A DNA stretch of 64,000 bases, taken from NCBI RefSeq assembly GCF_003025005.1, contig NZ_PVSS01000002.1, positions 291,276-355,275 on the forward strand, written 5' to 3'. This stretch comes from Brumimicrobium mesophilum (lineage in GTDB: Bacteria > Bacteroidota > Bacteroidia > Flavobacteriales_D > Crocinitomicaceae). Under the pieces are notes generated by a model. That model did not search any database, was not told the origin of the DNA, and saw only the letters and a list, made by a program, of their open reading frames with translations. A program made the position numbers and the translations under genes. This document shows, one piece after another, positions 1-9,811 of this stretch (position 1 is the first letter of the stretch; each line of letters begins with the position of its first letter).

Positions 1-290
1 ATTTTAAAAACTGTTGTAACCGGTGTTTCCTTAGGAATACTCCCAAAATCATGAACATTTGGAGTGATCTCCATTGTTGTTTGATTTGCTAAAATTTCTT
101 CTTGTGCTTTAGCTTGTTGAGCTTTACGTTCCTCAGCAGCTTTCTGTAACTCTTCAGCAGATTGTGAACCTGAAGAAAGTCTAGATCTCTTTTGGCCTTC
201 TTTTACTTCAATGTTTGAATCAACTCCTGTTTCATTAGCACATGAAAACGTCAATAGTGCAAAAGAAAATATCCAAATAACTTTTTTCAT
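1..290 (-). CDS. DUF1573-type lipoprotein (N-terminal part, runs off window)
   Basis: The reading frame begins with ATG at 288-290 and stays open to the window edge, so only about 96 N-terminal residues are present. They show a lipoprotein signal (MKKVIWIFSF, cysteine 17 in TFSCAN), a charged Ala/Gln/Glu/Lys-rich stretch at about 42-66, and then the start of a DUF1573-like domain, recognised from HDFGSIPKETPV at about residue 80. DUF1573 proteins are beta-sandwich envelope proteins common in Bacteroidota and have no established function. A TATATTTG element at 321-328 (read on the minus strand) would suit a promoter. The family call rests on one short motif because the domain is cut off. Confidence 0.7.
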   Translation of the reverse strand, partial: MKKVIWIFSFALLTFSCANETGVDSNIEVKEGQKRSRLSSGSQSAEELQKAAEERKAQQAKAQEEILANQTTMEITPNVHDFGSIPKETPVTTVFK

Positions 291-320
291 AATATTTTAA
301 TTCTTGATTTTATTACTGTG

Positions 321-328
321 CAAATATA
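321..328 (-). promoter_or_regulatory. Putative -7 element (TATATTTG)
   Basis: The minus strand reads TATATTTG here, a full match to the Bacteroidota TAnnTTTG element, 31 bases before the ATG of the DUF1573 lipoprotein. I see no TTG at the expected -33 spacing, so the call rests on the -7 match and its position. Confidence 0.4.
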
Positions 329-416
329 AAAAATGTAAACGAAATTTTAAACGGATATAATTTCAAATGCTTATTTGTACTCCCGTTTAACATTTATTAA
401 GTTTGTAATTGCTTTC

Positions 417-2003
417 TTATTTTTCGTTTAAATTCATATTGTTATATGTTCCATTCTTTAAAGTATTATAACCTTCCATAAAAATTTCATTCTTAGCATT
501 TATAATTTGGTAGAATGCTTGAAAATCCCATATATTTTGAGCAACCATAGCTTTTAATCGAATTTTAATTAAATCTCCACTCACTTCAAAATCCTCTTCA
601 ACAAATGTTAAACTACTGTCTTCTTTAACAGAATAATCAAAGAACTCATCCATAAAATTTTGATCTATTTCAAAGCCATTTTTAAATTCTTCAATCGATT
701 TATAATTGTCTTTGAATTCTTTCCTGTGAGCGTTAGCATATTCTAAAGAAAAGGTGTTGATTACTCCAGAACGACTTAATTTTCTGTAATATTCTGAATA
801 CTCTAAAGTATCTAGCGGTACAAACACATCTGGCATAATTCCACCACCTCCGTAAACATTACGTTCTTTGATTAATGTTTTATGAACCAAAGAATCTGGT
901 AAATTAATACTGTCTCTGTGCATCATTTCCCCATGTAAATATCTTTCCATGTAATCGTTTCTATAAGTAGCGATATCTTCATAAGACTTTTGAATAAATC
1001 TTCCACTTGGTGTATAATATCTTGCAATGGTTAATCTTAATTGACCACCATCAGACAATTCAATTGGTCGTTGAACCAAACCTTTACCAAATGATCTTCT
1101 TCCTACTATTAATCCTCTATCCCAATCTTGAATAGCTCCAGATAAAATTTCACTAGCAGAAGCAGAGCTTTCGTCAATTAAGACAACTAAACGTCCTTTT
1201 TCAAAATCACCTTTTTTATCTGCTTTCAAAACACTTCTAGGCTGTCTTCTTCCTTCAGAATAAACAATTAACTTATCATCTGTCAAAAATTCATCAGCAA
1301 CATATTTCGCCGCATAAAGTAATCCACCTCCATTTCCTTGTAAATCAAAGATAAGGTCTGTCATTCCTGCCTTTTTTAATTTTTTTATCGCTTCATCAAC
1401 TTCATCTTCCGTGGTTCTAGAGAAATTTGTTAATTTGATATATCCAACTTCGTCATCTACCATGTAAGAACTTACCACAGAATTTACAGGAATATCATCT
1501 CTGGTGATAGTATAATCCTTTAACTCTTCTTTCCCCCTTTTAATCGTTACGATTACTTTACTTCCTTTTTCACCCAATAAAAATTCTCTCACTTCAGAAT
1601 TCTTTAATCCAGTTCCAGCAATTAACTCACCATCAACTTTGATTATTTGGTCCCCTGCACGAATCCCTAGTTTTTCTGATGGTCCGCCAGGAATAGGATT
1701 AACCACCAATAAAGTATCCTTTAAAATGTTAAAACGAATTCCAACACCTACAAAACTTCCATTAATCCTTTCATTTGCTTCTTCTACTTCATCCGCTGGA
1801 ATGTAGGTTGAATGTGGATCCAATTTTTCTAACATTGAAATTATTGCTGCTTCAGAAATCTCTTTATTAGGAACATCATCCACATACATTCGGTCTATGT
1901 AAGTATATACCTCATACATTCTTAGCATGTTAGGATCCTCTTGTTGTGCAAATAAAGTGCTTGAAAGTAAAAATGTGGTTAAGGCTATTATTATCTTATT
2001 CAT
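417..2003 (-). CDS. S41 family C-terminal processing peptidase with PDZ domain
   Basis: This is a secreted serine protease of the CtpA/Prc type, which trims the C-termini of envelope proteins. The 528 residues show a signal peptide (about 1-20, ending in LFAQ), an N-terminal helical segment with the family motif LDPHSTYI (61-68), a PDZ domain (about 85-155, with GIRAGDQI at 113-120) and the S41 catalytic core. The catalytic serine lies in SASASEI (about 280-286) and the general-base lysine is K307 in SFGKGLV. Length is normal for the family. It is probably monocistronic and faces the NlpC/P60 gene divergently. A TATTTTTG element lies upstream at 2048-2055 on the minus strand. The class is certain; the substrate is unknown. 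Confidence 0.93.
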   Translation of the reverse strand: MNKIIIALTTFLLSSTLFAQQEDPNMLRMYEVYTYIDRMYVDDVPNKEISEAAIISMLEKLDPHSTYIPADEVEEANERINGSFVGVGIRFNILKDTLLVVNPIPGGPSEKLGIRAGDQIIKVDGELIAGTGLKNSEVREFLLGEKGSKVIVTIKRGKEELKDYTITRDDIPVNSVVSSYMVDDEVGYIKLTNFSRTTEDEVDEAIKKLKKAGMTDLIFDLQGNGGGLLYAAKYVADEFLTDDKLIVYSEGRRQPRSVLKADKKGDFEKGRLVVLIDESSASASEILSGAIQDWDRGLIVGRRSFGKGLVQRPIELSDGGQLRLTIARYYTPSGRFIQKSYEDIATYRNDYMERYLHGEMMHRDSINLPDSLVHKTLIKERNVYGGGGIMPDVFVPLDTLEYSEYYRKLSRSGVINTFSLEYANAHRKEFKDNYKSIEEFKNGFEIDQNFMDEFFDYSVKEDSSLTFVEEDFEVSGDLIKIRLKAMVAQNIWDFQAFYQIINAKNEIFMEGYNTLKNGTYNNMNLNEK

Positions 2004-2170
2004 GGTATATTTTTAATTATTCTTTGAAATTCAATCAAATTTGACACCAAAAATAATAGTTTGGTGACTTTTAAACACTGAATATAGACATTTGTTTTAT
2101 AATTCGCTTTTAAACATGTAAATGTTAATCTAATAAATCACCCTCCATACATACTCAATAACATTTAGAT

Positions 2171-2178
2171 TAGTTTTG
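2171..2178 (+). promoter_or_regulatory. Putative -7 element (TAGTTTTG)
   Basis: TAGTTTTG matches TAnnTTTG and ends 21 bases before the ATG of the NlpC/P60 gene at 2200, which suits a short leader. No clear TTG lies 17-23 bases upstream. Confidence 0.45.
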
Positions 2179-2199
2179 TAAGAACGAATAAATTGAATC

Positions 2200-3102
2200 A
2201 TGCGTAAACTCTTCATATTTCTACTTCCTTTACTATTTAGTTTTTCTATAACAGCTCAAGTGATGGAGTTTGACAAATTAGAAATGCGATATGATCAAAG
2301 GCAATACAAGGCTGTTTATAAAACTGCTAATAAGTTGCTAGACAACCCAGAATATGATTTTTCCCTAATACCGAATTACTACTTGGCATTATCAAAACTT
2401 CAATTGGCACAAAACGACAGATGGTATAAACGTAATAAATATGCATTTCAAGAAGCCCATGAAACATTTCAAGATCTTAAGAAAACCCATGAAGGACGAG
2501 AAATAATTAGAGCGCATACGTACGAATTGAGTATTCTGAAAAGCGATTTAAAAAACTGGATGAATGAACTCAAAAGAGATGGTAATCAAAAAACATTTGA
2601 ATTAGTAGAACAAGTTGTAAATACATTCTTGTCTGAAATTCCAAATGTGGATGGTATGAAACAAGACTTTACAGTTCCTGAAGAAATTGTTACTGTTGAA
2701 ACTGTATCTATTTCAAAACAAAGGGAGAACATTTTAGCGCTGTCCAATGACCTACTTGGAGTTCCATACAAATGGGCCGGAAATACACCAAAAGGTTTCG
2801 ATTGTAGTGGATTTACATGTTATTTGGCCGAAAAAGAAATGGGCAAAAGCATCGAAAGAAGAGCGGCTGATCAATACAATTCCTCAACTAAAATAAAAAG
2901 AAGAAATGTAAAACCTGGAGACTTTGTCTTCTTTGATAATGGGTCTGGAATTTCACATGTGGGTGTCATTTATTCTACAAATAACAACAGCATTCAAATG
3001 ATACATGCAAGCACAAGTGTTGGGATTTCAATCGTTGATATTTATCAATCCTCCTACTGGAAACAAAGAATTGCAGGGTATGGTACTTTTTTGAATGATT
3101 AA
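2200..3102 (+). CDS. NlpC/P60 family cell-wall endopeptidase
   Basis: The protein should cleave peptide crosslinks or stems of peptidoglycan outside the inner membrane. It has a signal peptide (about 1-20, cut after ITAQ), a helical N-terminal region of about 140 residues that may bind wall or partners, and a C-terminal NlpC/P60 domain from about 178. The catalytic set is visible: Cys202 in DCSGF, His253 in SHVGVI and a third polar residue, His269, in IHAST. The typical PGDFVFF motif (about 239-245) is present. Length 300 is normal. It reads away from the S41 peptidase, with no close downstream partner. Confidence 0.92.
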   Translation: MRKLFIFLLPLLFSFSITAQVMEFDKLEMRYDQRQYKAVYKTANKLLDNPEYDFSLIPNYYLALSKLQLAQNDRWYKRNKYAFQEAHETFQDLKKTHEGREIIRAHTYELSILKSDLKNWMNELKRDGNQKTFELVEQVVNTFLSEIPNVDGMKQDFTVPEEIVTVETVSISKQRENILALSNDLLGVPYKWAGNTPKGFDCSGFTCYLAEKEMGKSIERRAADQYNSSTKIKRRNVKPGDFVFFDNGSGISHVGVIYSTNNNSIQMIHASTSVGISIVDIYQSSYWKQRIAGYGTFLND

Positions 3103-3415
3103 AGCTAAAATTCCATCGGAATAACGAGGGTCTTGGAGTTTAACGATTGCGATCGGATCTCTCTTTCCAACCCACAAACGTAAGTCTGTTCATTCCGACA
3201 ATTGGAAGCCGTGATGATTTTATTGAATCTCTTTATTTTAACTAATAAAATAGCACAATCCTTATCACTTAAGAAATGAGTGCATTAATGTTCTATTCTT
3301 GGAGTGGTTATTTGGCAATGTTGGTTTAAGAAGCTCAGCAATTAAGAATATTGAATTTAGGTTACATTACTTTAAATTAATAATATGAGGTAAATCAAGA
3401 AATCAATGTGAGAAG
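3103..3415. other. Intergenic stretch without a gene
   Basis: I find no open frame of protein-like composition here. TCGGAAT (around 3116-3122) and ATTCCGA (around 3192-3198) form a widely spaced inverted pair in a patch that looks GC-richer than its surroundings. It lies between the convergent NlpC/P60 and small membrane-protein genes. Confidence 0.4.
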
Positions 3416-3961
3416 TTATTTTAACACACTCAAATTTGGCTTTTTAAAAAGCAATAATATCAAACTTAAAACACTAGCGATTACTCCAATAACTATATAA
3501 TGCATATCTTGACTCAAAACATTAGCATTAAAAATTGAATTAAAGGCCATTATTGTAAACAAGAAATAATTAAAAAGGACTAAAAAACGTTTAATCGGAG
3601 TCAATGGTCCCTTCATTAAGCCTCCTAAAATTGAATAAATCCCTGTTCCTATTTGAAAAATAGTTCCTCCAATGAATAGTTTCCAGTAATCGGAATACAT
3701 TTCTACTGCCATCAATCCAATTAAAGGTATAGAAGCCGGTAAAATCAAAGCAATGACAAATAGAAAATATGATATTTTTCTTACTTCATTGTTGCTAATA
3801 AATAAACCAAGGGATAATAAGGTAAAAAGGATTGAAACAAGTACAATCAAGTATTTCAAATGAAGGATAGGATTTAAAACATTAAACACCATCAATAATG
3901 AGTAAGTGACCAAAGCCAAAAAACTTATTATTGATAGCATTAAAAATGTTCGATTCATCAT
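3416..3961 (-). CDS. Small polytopic membrane protein, unknown function
   Basis: The 181-residue protein is almost entirely hydrophobic, with about six predicted membrane segments (roughly 5-27, 33-54, 63-85, 92-115, 125-145, 150-172) and short polar loops. I do not recognise a family. It ends with a short charged tail (KKPNLSVLK). It lies 39 bases downstream of yfhO on the same strand and could be cotranscribed with it, which hints at an envelope role but does not prove one. Confidence 0.75.
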   Translation of the reverse strand: MMNRTFLMLSIISFLALVTYSLLMVFNVLNPILHLKYLIVLVSILFTLLSLGLFISNNEVRKISYFLFVIALILPASIPLIGLMAVEMYSDYWKLFIGGTIFQIGTGIYSILGGLMKGPLTPIKRFLVLFNYFLFTIMAFNSIFNANVLSQDMHYIVIGVIASVLSLILLLFKKPNLSVLK

Positions 3962-4000
3962 AGAAATTAAATAATATTTTTAATACTAATGTCCTAAAAA

Positions 4001-6961
4001 CTACACAGTCTCTTCTTCTTTTCTCTTCATCAAGAAATCCTTAAAGAACAATCCTCCAATTACAATAAAGAGTAAAAGTGAACCAGCCAAAGAAGTATTG
4101 TTTGATATATCAAAAGCAGGAACTTCAAACCTCATTTCAAGTTCATAATCTCCAGCAGGTAATTCAACACCTCTTAAAAGATAGTCTACTCTAAGAATAT
4201 CAACTTTTTCCCCATTGATATATACATTCCAACCATCTGGATAATACATTTCAGAAAAAACGGCAAATTGATTTTCTGTGATATTCACATCATAAACCAT
4301 TGCATTTGGAGCATACAATTTCATTTCAATACTTCCTTGACCTGAAAATGTTAAAGAAGAAAGTTTATTGGCATCCTCTTGTCCTATTATAGCTTCGTTC
4401 TTTGGATCAAAATCATGAATCAATTCTATAGTTAACATTGTGTTGAAGCTATTTAAACTGTCTTTAGCTAATTCTGCTGTAGGAATCCAATTTACTGCTC
4501 CGTTTGCATCTTGTACATAACTAGAATTGATACCAGATCGCACAACATTCATCAAGTCTATATTTAACGAATCTCCATCAAATAATACTACTTGCTCTCT
4601 TCCAGAAATGGTATCTAACTTCTTTTCTACACCATTCACAAATAAAGAGTTACTTGTTCTGTTTTCAACCATGTACATATTTCCTAAAGCCAATAATTCC
4701 TTATTCGCATTTGGTTGAACACTCATTTCTTTCACCAACCATGCAGCTCCAAGAGCTCCCGGATTTCTCCTAGCTTGTCCTTCTTGAATGAAATACTTCA
4801 CATTCAACATATTCAAAACATCCATGTTATTGTAATTAATATGGAAATCTTTCACATTTTGAATACGTCTTAATTTGGCTCCATGATATCCGTTGAGCGC
4901 TTTATGGAAATATGAAGCTCGCGAACTATTAAAACCAATAGCGGGTTCATAAACTCGGTAATTGGTTTCCATTCCCAAAGTTTGTAACTTTTTCAACCAC
5001 AACTCATCTTGGTTAACTCTTCCTCTAGCACCTCCGTTATCGACAGAAACATTATCTATTATTGATTTTAACTCAGGATTATTGGCTAATTCTTGTTCTA
5101 GAATTTGTTTATCTGCTTGAGATGCAGCTACAGGGAAATTATTCTTCTCTGTTTCTGCCCAATGATCATAATTTCTTCCATCCGACTTTTTATTGTTGAG
5201 ATAATTTAAGTCTACAGCTACCAAATCAATAACCACAAACACCGCTAATCCAATCAAAATATATTCTTTCTGTATATTGGATTTTAAGAAAATTGCAATT
5301 AAAACAATTCCCACCACCAAAAAGAATATAGAACGCCACATACTCGACTGATAAACTCCCTTTCTAAACTCTGTTAAGGCATCAAATTGATCATTTACTC
5401 GTTTCATTTGTTGATCAACTACTTGTTGAACCTGACTCGGATTATTGATATCAATACCGTTCTCTCTTAACCTCTCCGGATCCTCATTCGCCAACTGAGC
5501 TCTTACCTGATCTCCATAAGAATAAATATATTCACTTTCTTGTTGAGACATGTAACCATTTCCTAAACCTGTAAAAGTCAAAACAACCATAATTCCTAAC
5601 ATAGAACCAGAGGCTATGTAAAAAGCCTTTATGTTGTTCACAATAATTTCTTTTTTCTTAAACAATTCATTCAAGAACAAAACGGCCAACAGTGGAATGG
5701 TCAATTCAACCAATGCTAGAATAATTGTCACGGCTCTAAACTTGTTGTAAAACGGAACATAATCAAGGAAGAAATCTGTTAATCCCATAAAGTTCTTACC
5801 CCAAGACAACATTAAGGCCAAAACAGTCATTCCAAATAAAGCCCATTTTAGAGGTCCTTTAAGGTAAATCATACCAAGAACAGCTAAAAAGAATACTATT
5901 ATTCCTAAATAAACAGGTCCTGAGGTGAAAGGTTGATCACCCCAATAAATATTGTTTTGAGCCACTAAACTCGCTTTTGACCTCATTTCAGGAGTTTTCA
6001 ATTGATCAGCAAATTGACTATTTGAAATTGCTGCACTTGAACCACCTAATATATAAGGAGAAACTAGAGTCATGGATTCTTTTACACCATAACTCCATTG
6101 TGTAATATAATCTTTATCCAACCCTGAAGTGGAATTCTCCTCATTGGCCGTTCCATCTATATTAATGGAAATATCATTCCCTCCACGAATAGTATATTTT
6201 GAATAATCATTTGTAAGCGCAAGGTTTCCATAATTAATTCCTAAGGCAAAAACATAAACCAATAACAATCCAACAGTTGCTTTAACAAAACGACCAATAT
6301 TTTTCTGTTTAATATGGCGTATGAATTCAGCAATACCCATAAAAACAAGAAGGATACCCAAGTAGAATGTAATTTGAACGTGATTTGCGGTTAATTGTGT
6401 ACTCATAAAAAGAGCGGAGAGTACGATTCCCCATTTTAAATTATGACGATATGCCATATAAAATGCTCCAATAACAGGTGCTGCTAAACCAATTGCCGCC
6501 GCTTTAGTATTATGTCCGGCTTGAAGAATTATGAGGTAATACGACGAGAAAGCAAATGCCAACGCCCCAAAAATGGCTATTTTAGGGTTCACTTTCATAC
6601 AAAGTAGCATGATATAGAAACCTAGAAGATATCCAAAAAACAATCCACCAGGAGAAGCCATCCACAAATGGAATCCATGATAAATTTTTTTCATTAAATT
6701 TCCTTCATATTTAGTAGAGATCTGATATGTTGGCATACCTCCAAACATTGAGTTTGTCCATAATGGTTCTTCACCATTAATCTCTCTGAAATGACTTATT
6801 TCATTCGACATTCCTTTGAACTGTTCAATATCATGCTGTTTCAAACTATAACCACTGAATTGCGGTTGAAAATAGATTAATGTTATGATGATAAATAATA
6901 CTAACGCTAAAAGGTGTATCCAGTTCTTTTTAAATAGGAGTGGGAAATTAATTTTTCTCAT
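4001..6961 (-). CDS. YfhO family membrane protein
   Basis: YfhO-family proteins are large integral membrane proteins. In Firmicutes a member is needed to glycosylate lipoteichoic acid, so a lipid-linked glycosyltransfer role is inferred by family only. The 986 residues have one membrane segment near 15-32, a long polytopic core (about 100-600 with more than ten helices), a large outer domain of about 330 residues and a final helix near 953-972 followed by a KRKEEE tail. The motifs NSMFGGMPTYQ (about 65-75) and FYPDGWN-like YYPDGWNVYING near the C-terminus are typical of Bacteroidota members. The stop codon is TAG, which shows that TAG is a normal terminator in this genome. Confidence 0.85.
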   Translation of the reverse strand: MRKINFPLLFKKNWIHLLALVLFIIITLIYFQPQFSGYSLKQHDIEQFKGMSNEISHFREINGEEPLWTNSMFGGMPTYQISTKYEGNLMKKIYHGFHLWMASPGGLFFGYLLGFYIMLLCMKVNPKIAIFGALAFAFSSYYLIILQAGHNTKAAAIGLAAPVIGAFYMAYRHNLKWGIVLSALFMSTQLTANHVQITFYLGILLVFMGIAEFIRHIKQKNIGRFVKATVGLLLVYVFALGINYGNLALTNDYSKYTIRGGNDISINIDGTANEENSTSGLDKDYITQWSYGVKESMTLVSPYILGGSSAAISNSQFADQLKTPEMRSKASLVAQNNIYWGDQPFTSGPVYLGIIVFFLAVLGMIYLKGPLKWALFGMTVLALMLSWGKNFMGLTDFFLDYVPFYNKFRAVTIILALVELTIPLLAVLFLNELFKKKEIIVNNIKAFYIASGSMLGIMVVLTFTGLGNGYMSQQESEYIYSYGDQVRAQLANEDPERLRENGIDINNPSQVQQVVDQQMKRVNDQFDALTEFRKGVYQSSMWRSIFFLVVGIVLIAIFLKSNIQKEYILIGLAVFVVIDLVAVDLNYLNNKKSDGRNYDHWAETEKNNFPVAASQADKQILEQELANNPELKSIIDNVSVDNGGARGRVNQDELWLKKLQTLGMETNYRVYEPAIGFNSSRASYFHKALNGYHGAKLRRIQNVKDFHINYNNMDVLNMLNVKYFIQEGQARRNPGALGAAWLVKEMSVQPNANKELLALGNMYMVENRTSNSLFVNGVEKKLDTISGREQVVLFDGDSLNIDLMNVVRSGINSSYVQDANGAVNWIPTAELAKDSLNSFNTMLTIELIHDFDPKNEAIIGQEDANKLSSLTFSGQGSIEMKLYAPNAMVYDVNITENQFAVFSEMYYPDGWNVYINGEKVDILRVDYLLRGVELPAGDYELEMRFEVPAFDISNNTSLAGSLLLFIVIGGLFFKDFLMKRKEEETV

Positions 6962-7038
6962 GTGTTGTTTATTTGCCTCTTTAATATAAAATGTAAATAT
7001 AATTAAAGTAGTGAATTAAGTTAGTTTTGAGTAGCTAA

Positions 7039-7075
7039 TTTTGAGTAGGGAGGATCAGAATCTCTCTACTCAAAA
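7039..7075 (-). terminator. Hairpin downstream of miaE
   Basis: TTTTGAGTAG at 7039-7048 pairs with CTACTCAAAA at 7066-7075, and the stem extends inward through GGAG/CTCT. It lies just past the miaE stop on the minus strand. TTTTGAGTAG occurs a second time at 7025-7034. There is no long T run, so the terminator role is only likely. Confidence 0.5.
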
Positions 7076-7094
7076 CTCTATACTCTCAACTGTA

Positions 7095-7676
7095 TTAACC
7101 GTGTATGGTATCTTTTTTACCATATTTATTCATTAACCCTCCTTCATACTCAAGAAACTCTTTCCAACGATGATCCACATCAATGGTTGTTGCATATTTT
7201 TTAGCAAAATTCAAAAACATCATATAGTGTCTAGCTTCACTTTCCATTAATTTTCTGTAGAAAACACGTAAGTCAGGATCTGTTAATTTTTCTGATAACA
7301 ACCTAAATCTTTCACAGCTCCTTGCTTCTATCATAGCTCCGAACAACATTTTTTCCACAAACTGCTGTTCTCTGCCTCCACCTTTTCTTTGAAAAGCCAA
7401 TAAGTCATGAATATATTCATCCTTTCTTTCAAAGCCTAATTTCAAACCACGCTTTACAAGCTCTTGATGAACCATTTGAAAATGTTCAATTTCCTCCTTG
7501 ACCAATTCTGCCATTGCTTCTACTACATCAGGATACATTGGAAATTTGACGATTACAGTAATTGCATTAGAAGCAGCCTTTTGCTCGCAATAAGCATGAT
7601 CAGTTAATATTTCTTCTATATTTTTTTCTACAATATTCACCCAACGAGGATCTGTTGGTAGTTTTAAACCTAGCAT
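7095..7676 (-). CDS. miaE: tRNA-(ms2io6A)-hydroxylase
   Basis: MiaE is a nonheme diiron monooxygenase that hydroxylates the isopentenyl group of ms2i6A at position 37 of tRNAs reading UNN codons. The 193-residue protein is a four-helix ferritin-like bundle. The diiron ligands are visible as glutamates and ExxH pairs: EEIEHFQ (about 66-72), CERFR (about 120-124) and SEARHYMMF (about 145-153). Length fits the family. An excellent promoter lies just upstream at 7701-7730. The gene stands alone between yfhO and a long intergenic region. Confidence 0.9.
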   Translation of the reverse strand: MLGLKLPTDPRWVNIVEKNIEEILTDHAYCEQKAASNAITVIVKFPMYPDVVEAMAELVKEEIEHFQMVHQELVKRGLKLGFERKDEYIHDLLAFQRKGGGREQQFVEKMLFGAMIEARSCERFRLLSEKLTDPDLRVFYRKLMESEARHYMMFLNFAKKYATTIDVDHRWKEFLEYEGGLMNKYGKKDTIHG

Positions 7677-7700
7677 ATTTATGAAATTTTAAATTCATCA

Positions 7701-7730
7701 CAAAAATAGATTTTGAATCCAAATTACCAA
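7701..7730 (-). promoter_or_regulatory. Full Bacteroidota-type promoter of miaE
   Basis: On the minus strand, TTG (7730-7728) is followed by a 19-base spacer and TATTTTTG (7708-7701). Both elements and the spacing match the TTG-N17-23-TAnnTTTG consensus. The -7 box is about 25 bases from the miaE ATG. Confidence 0.7.
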
Positions 7731-8112
7731 CAGAATCTTTTTGAATACCTCAAATTTTAATATTAAAAATAAATACTTGGTTGGATCTACTCCAATAAAT
7801 CAACTTGAATATTATGCCGTTTATTCCATTAGAAATTTTGTGTCTGAATCTGATGGAGGTTGTATATTTTCTTATCACCGCCCTATTTTCTCAATCTAAA
7901 ATTAATTGATGAGGGATTTATCGCTGAGTGGTTAAACTGATTAATTATTATTGAATTCCTTGCAACAACCTAAGGGGAAACGATCCTTTAATCAATTAAA
8001 ATTATACTGAAAGCACTTTTTTACTAAGAATTAAAGCATTCTATTTAGCTGTGAACTATTTTTTATTTACATTTGGAGCTATTTCAGAAATTAACTAAAG
8101 TAAAATTTTACC
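7731..8112. other. Intergenic region upstream of T9SS operon
   Basis: This stretch between two divergently transcribed genes holds no gene I can support. One plus-strand frame stays open for about 59 codons (about 7715-7890) but has no ATG and no recognisable motif. The only signal is the TACATTTG box at 8068-8075. Confidence 0.4.
8068..8075 (+). promoter_or_regulatory. Putative -7 element (TACATTTG)
   Basis: TACATTTG matches TAnnTTTG 37 bases upstream of the ATG of the PKD/gliding-type protein. No good TTG is seen at -33. Confidence 0.4.
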
Positions 8113-9804
8113 ATGAAACATATCCTACTTTTCACTTTTCTAACCAGTTGCCTATTCAGTTTTGGGCAAACTACAATTTGGTCTGATGACTTTGAAGCTA
8201 CTGCAGCGAATTGGGATCTAACGATTCAAACAGGTGTAAATGAACCAGATGCTAACATTTGGACTATTGATGATGGCGAAGGTGGAGTAACTCCTCCAGG
8301 ATGTTCTGTGACAGCAAATGGAGACAAAACACTATATGTATCTTGTCAAGGTATGGTATGTCCAGCAGTTGGAACAGGTGCTAAGTATTATCCTGGCGAT
8401 AATGGATTAGCCACCAATCCCGCAACAACAAATATTCGTGCTGCATTAACTACTCCAATTTCAACAGTTGGAGAAACTCAACTAGAACTTGATTTTGATT
8501 GGCTAGGAGAAGGAGCAGCAGGTGCAGACTTTACTGAATTGGAATACAGTATAGATGGAGGTGCAACTTGGACTGTATTATGGACTCAAACTGTAGGTCC
8601 ACTTTGTGGAGGTGGTGAAGCGCAATGGAGTCAAGAAAACATTGCTCTACCATTAGTGACAGAAAACCAACCAGATTTAAGATTCGCATTACATTGGAGA
8701 AATGACAACACCAACCCTGGAGTTATAGTTTCATCTTTTGCCATTAACAATATGGTTTTAACTAGCAACTCTGCAGCAACAGGACCAAATGCAGACTTCA
8801 GTGTTGTATCATTCACTATTTGCAAGGATGATTGTATCGATTTCACTGACGCTTCTACTGGAACAAACATTTCTGCATGGAATTGGTCATTTACTGGATC
8901 AACAACAGCAACATCAACAGACCAAAATCCAACGAATATTTGCTGGAATAATGTAGGAACTTATAGTGTAACACTTTCTATAACGGATGATAACGGTACG
9001 GATAACGTAACTTATCAAATATTTGTTCAAAATTGTACTCAAGGTCCACCAACGGCAGATTTCTCAACTGAGGAATTTGTGATTTGTTCTGGAACATGTA
9101 TAGATTTCACGGACGAATCAACTGGTGATCCAACTTCGTGGGAATGGGATTTTGGAGGAGCTACTCCTGCAACTTCAACTAGTCAAAACCCTTCGAATAT
9201 TTGTTTTGACACGCCTGGAACATACGCTATTACTTTAACTGTTACAAATTCTGGAGGTAGTAATCAAATTACCACACCAGTTACAGTTCTTGACTTACCT
9301 TTAATTGAAGGTTTTGGAGATACCATTATAGACTTAGGAGGAGCAGCAGAATTAAATGCGATACCTGGTGCAGGTGGTTCTATATTATGGATTCCATCAA
9401 GTACTATCGACTGCCCTACTTGTCCAAACGTGATAGCTACACCTAGTATTACAACAGATTATTATCCAACAATCACTGACATTAATGGATGTGTAGGTAT
9501 GGATACTGTTACTGTTTATGTAGCATTTGAAGAAATTGTAGAAGTACCGTCAGCATTCTCACCAAACGGAGATGGAAAGGATGATGTTTTAAAAGTATTA
9601 GGTATTGGAATAGCTTCTATTGAGTTTAAAATATTTAATAGATACGGACATATGGTTTTCGATACAACTGATTTAAATGAAGGTTGGGATGGAACTATGG
9701 ACGGAAAAGAGATTAATCAAGGTGTATTTGTTTACACTTTGTCTTACACTCTTATCGATGGTACAAAAAGCGAGAAATCTGGAAATGTTACACTTGTAAA
9801 ATAA
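8113..9804 (+). CDS. T9SS type B sorting-domain protein with PKD domains
   Basis: This 563-residue protein should be secreted through the outer membrane by T9SS and anchored or released at the surface. It has a signal peptide (about 1-18, ending FSFGQ), a beta-rich N-terminal domain (about 22-220) with repeated Cys residues, two PKD domains (about 225-306 and 312-392, each with a WDF/WSF core and a xNPxNIC motif) and a type B gliding-motility C-terminal domain (about 478-563: PSAFSPNGDGKDD, FNRYGHMVF, WDG, GVFVYTL). PorP/SprF follows after only 7 bases. This pairing is typical: the type B domain is thought to need a PorP/SprF partner at the outer membrane. Confidence 0.88.
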   Translation: MKHILLFTFLTSCLFSFGQTTIWSDDFEATAANWDLTIQTGVNEPDANIWTIDDGEGGVTPPGCSVTANGDKTLYVSCQGMVCPAVGTGAKYYPGDNGLATNPATTNIRAALTTPISTVGETQLELDFDWLGEGAAGADFTELEYSIDGGATWTVLWTQTVGPLCGGGEAQWSQENIALPLVTENQPDLRFALHWRNDNTNPGVIVSSFAINNMVLTSNSAATGPNADFSVVSFTICKDDCIDFTDASTGTNISAWNWSFTGSTTATSTDQNPTNICWNNVGTYSVTLSITDDNGTDNVTYQIFVQNCTQGPPTADFSTEEFVICSGTCIDFTDESTGDPTSWEWDFGGATPATSTSQNPSNICFDTPGTYAITLTVTNSGGSNQITTPVTVLDLPLIEGFGDTIIDLGGAAELNAIPGAGGSILWIPSSTIDCPTCPNVIATPSITTDYYPTITDINGCVGMDTVTVYVAFEEIVEVPSAFSPNGDGKDDVLKVLGIGIASIEFKIFNRYGHMVFDTTDLNEGWDGTMDGKEINQGVFVYTLSYTLIDGTKSEKSGNVTLVK

Positions 9805-9811
9805 GACTAAA

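Noticed and set aside
7715..7890. A possible 59-codon plus-strand gene upstream of the T9SS operon
   Set aside because: It has no ATG, overlaps the miaE promoter region, and its composition and length fit chance.
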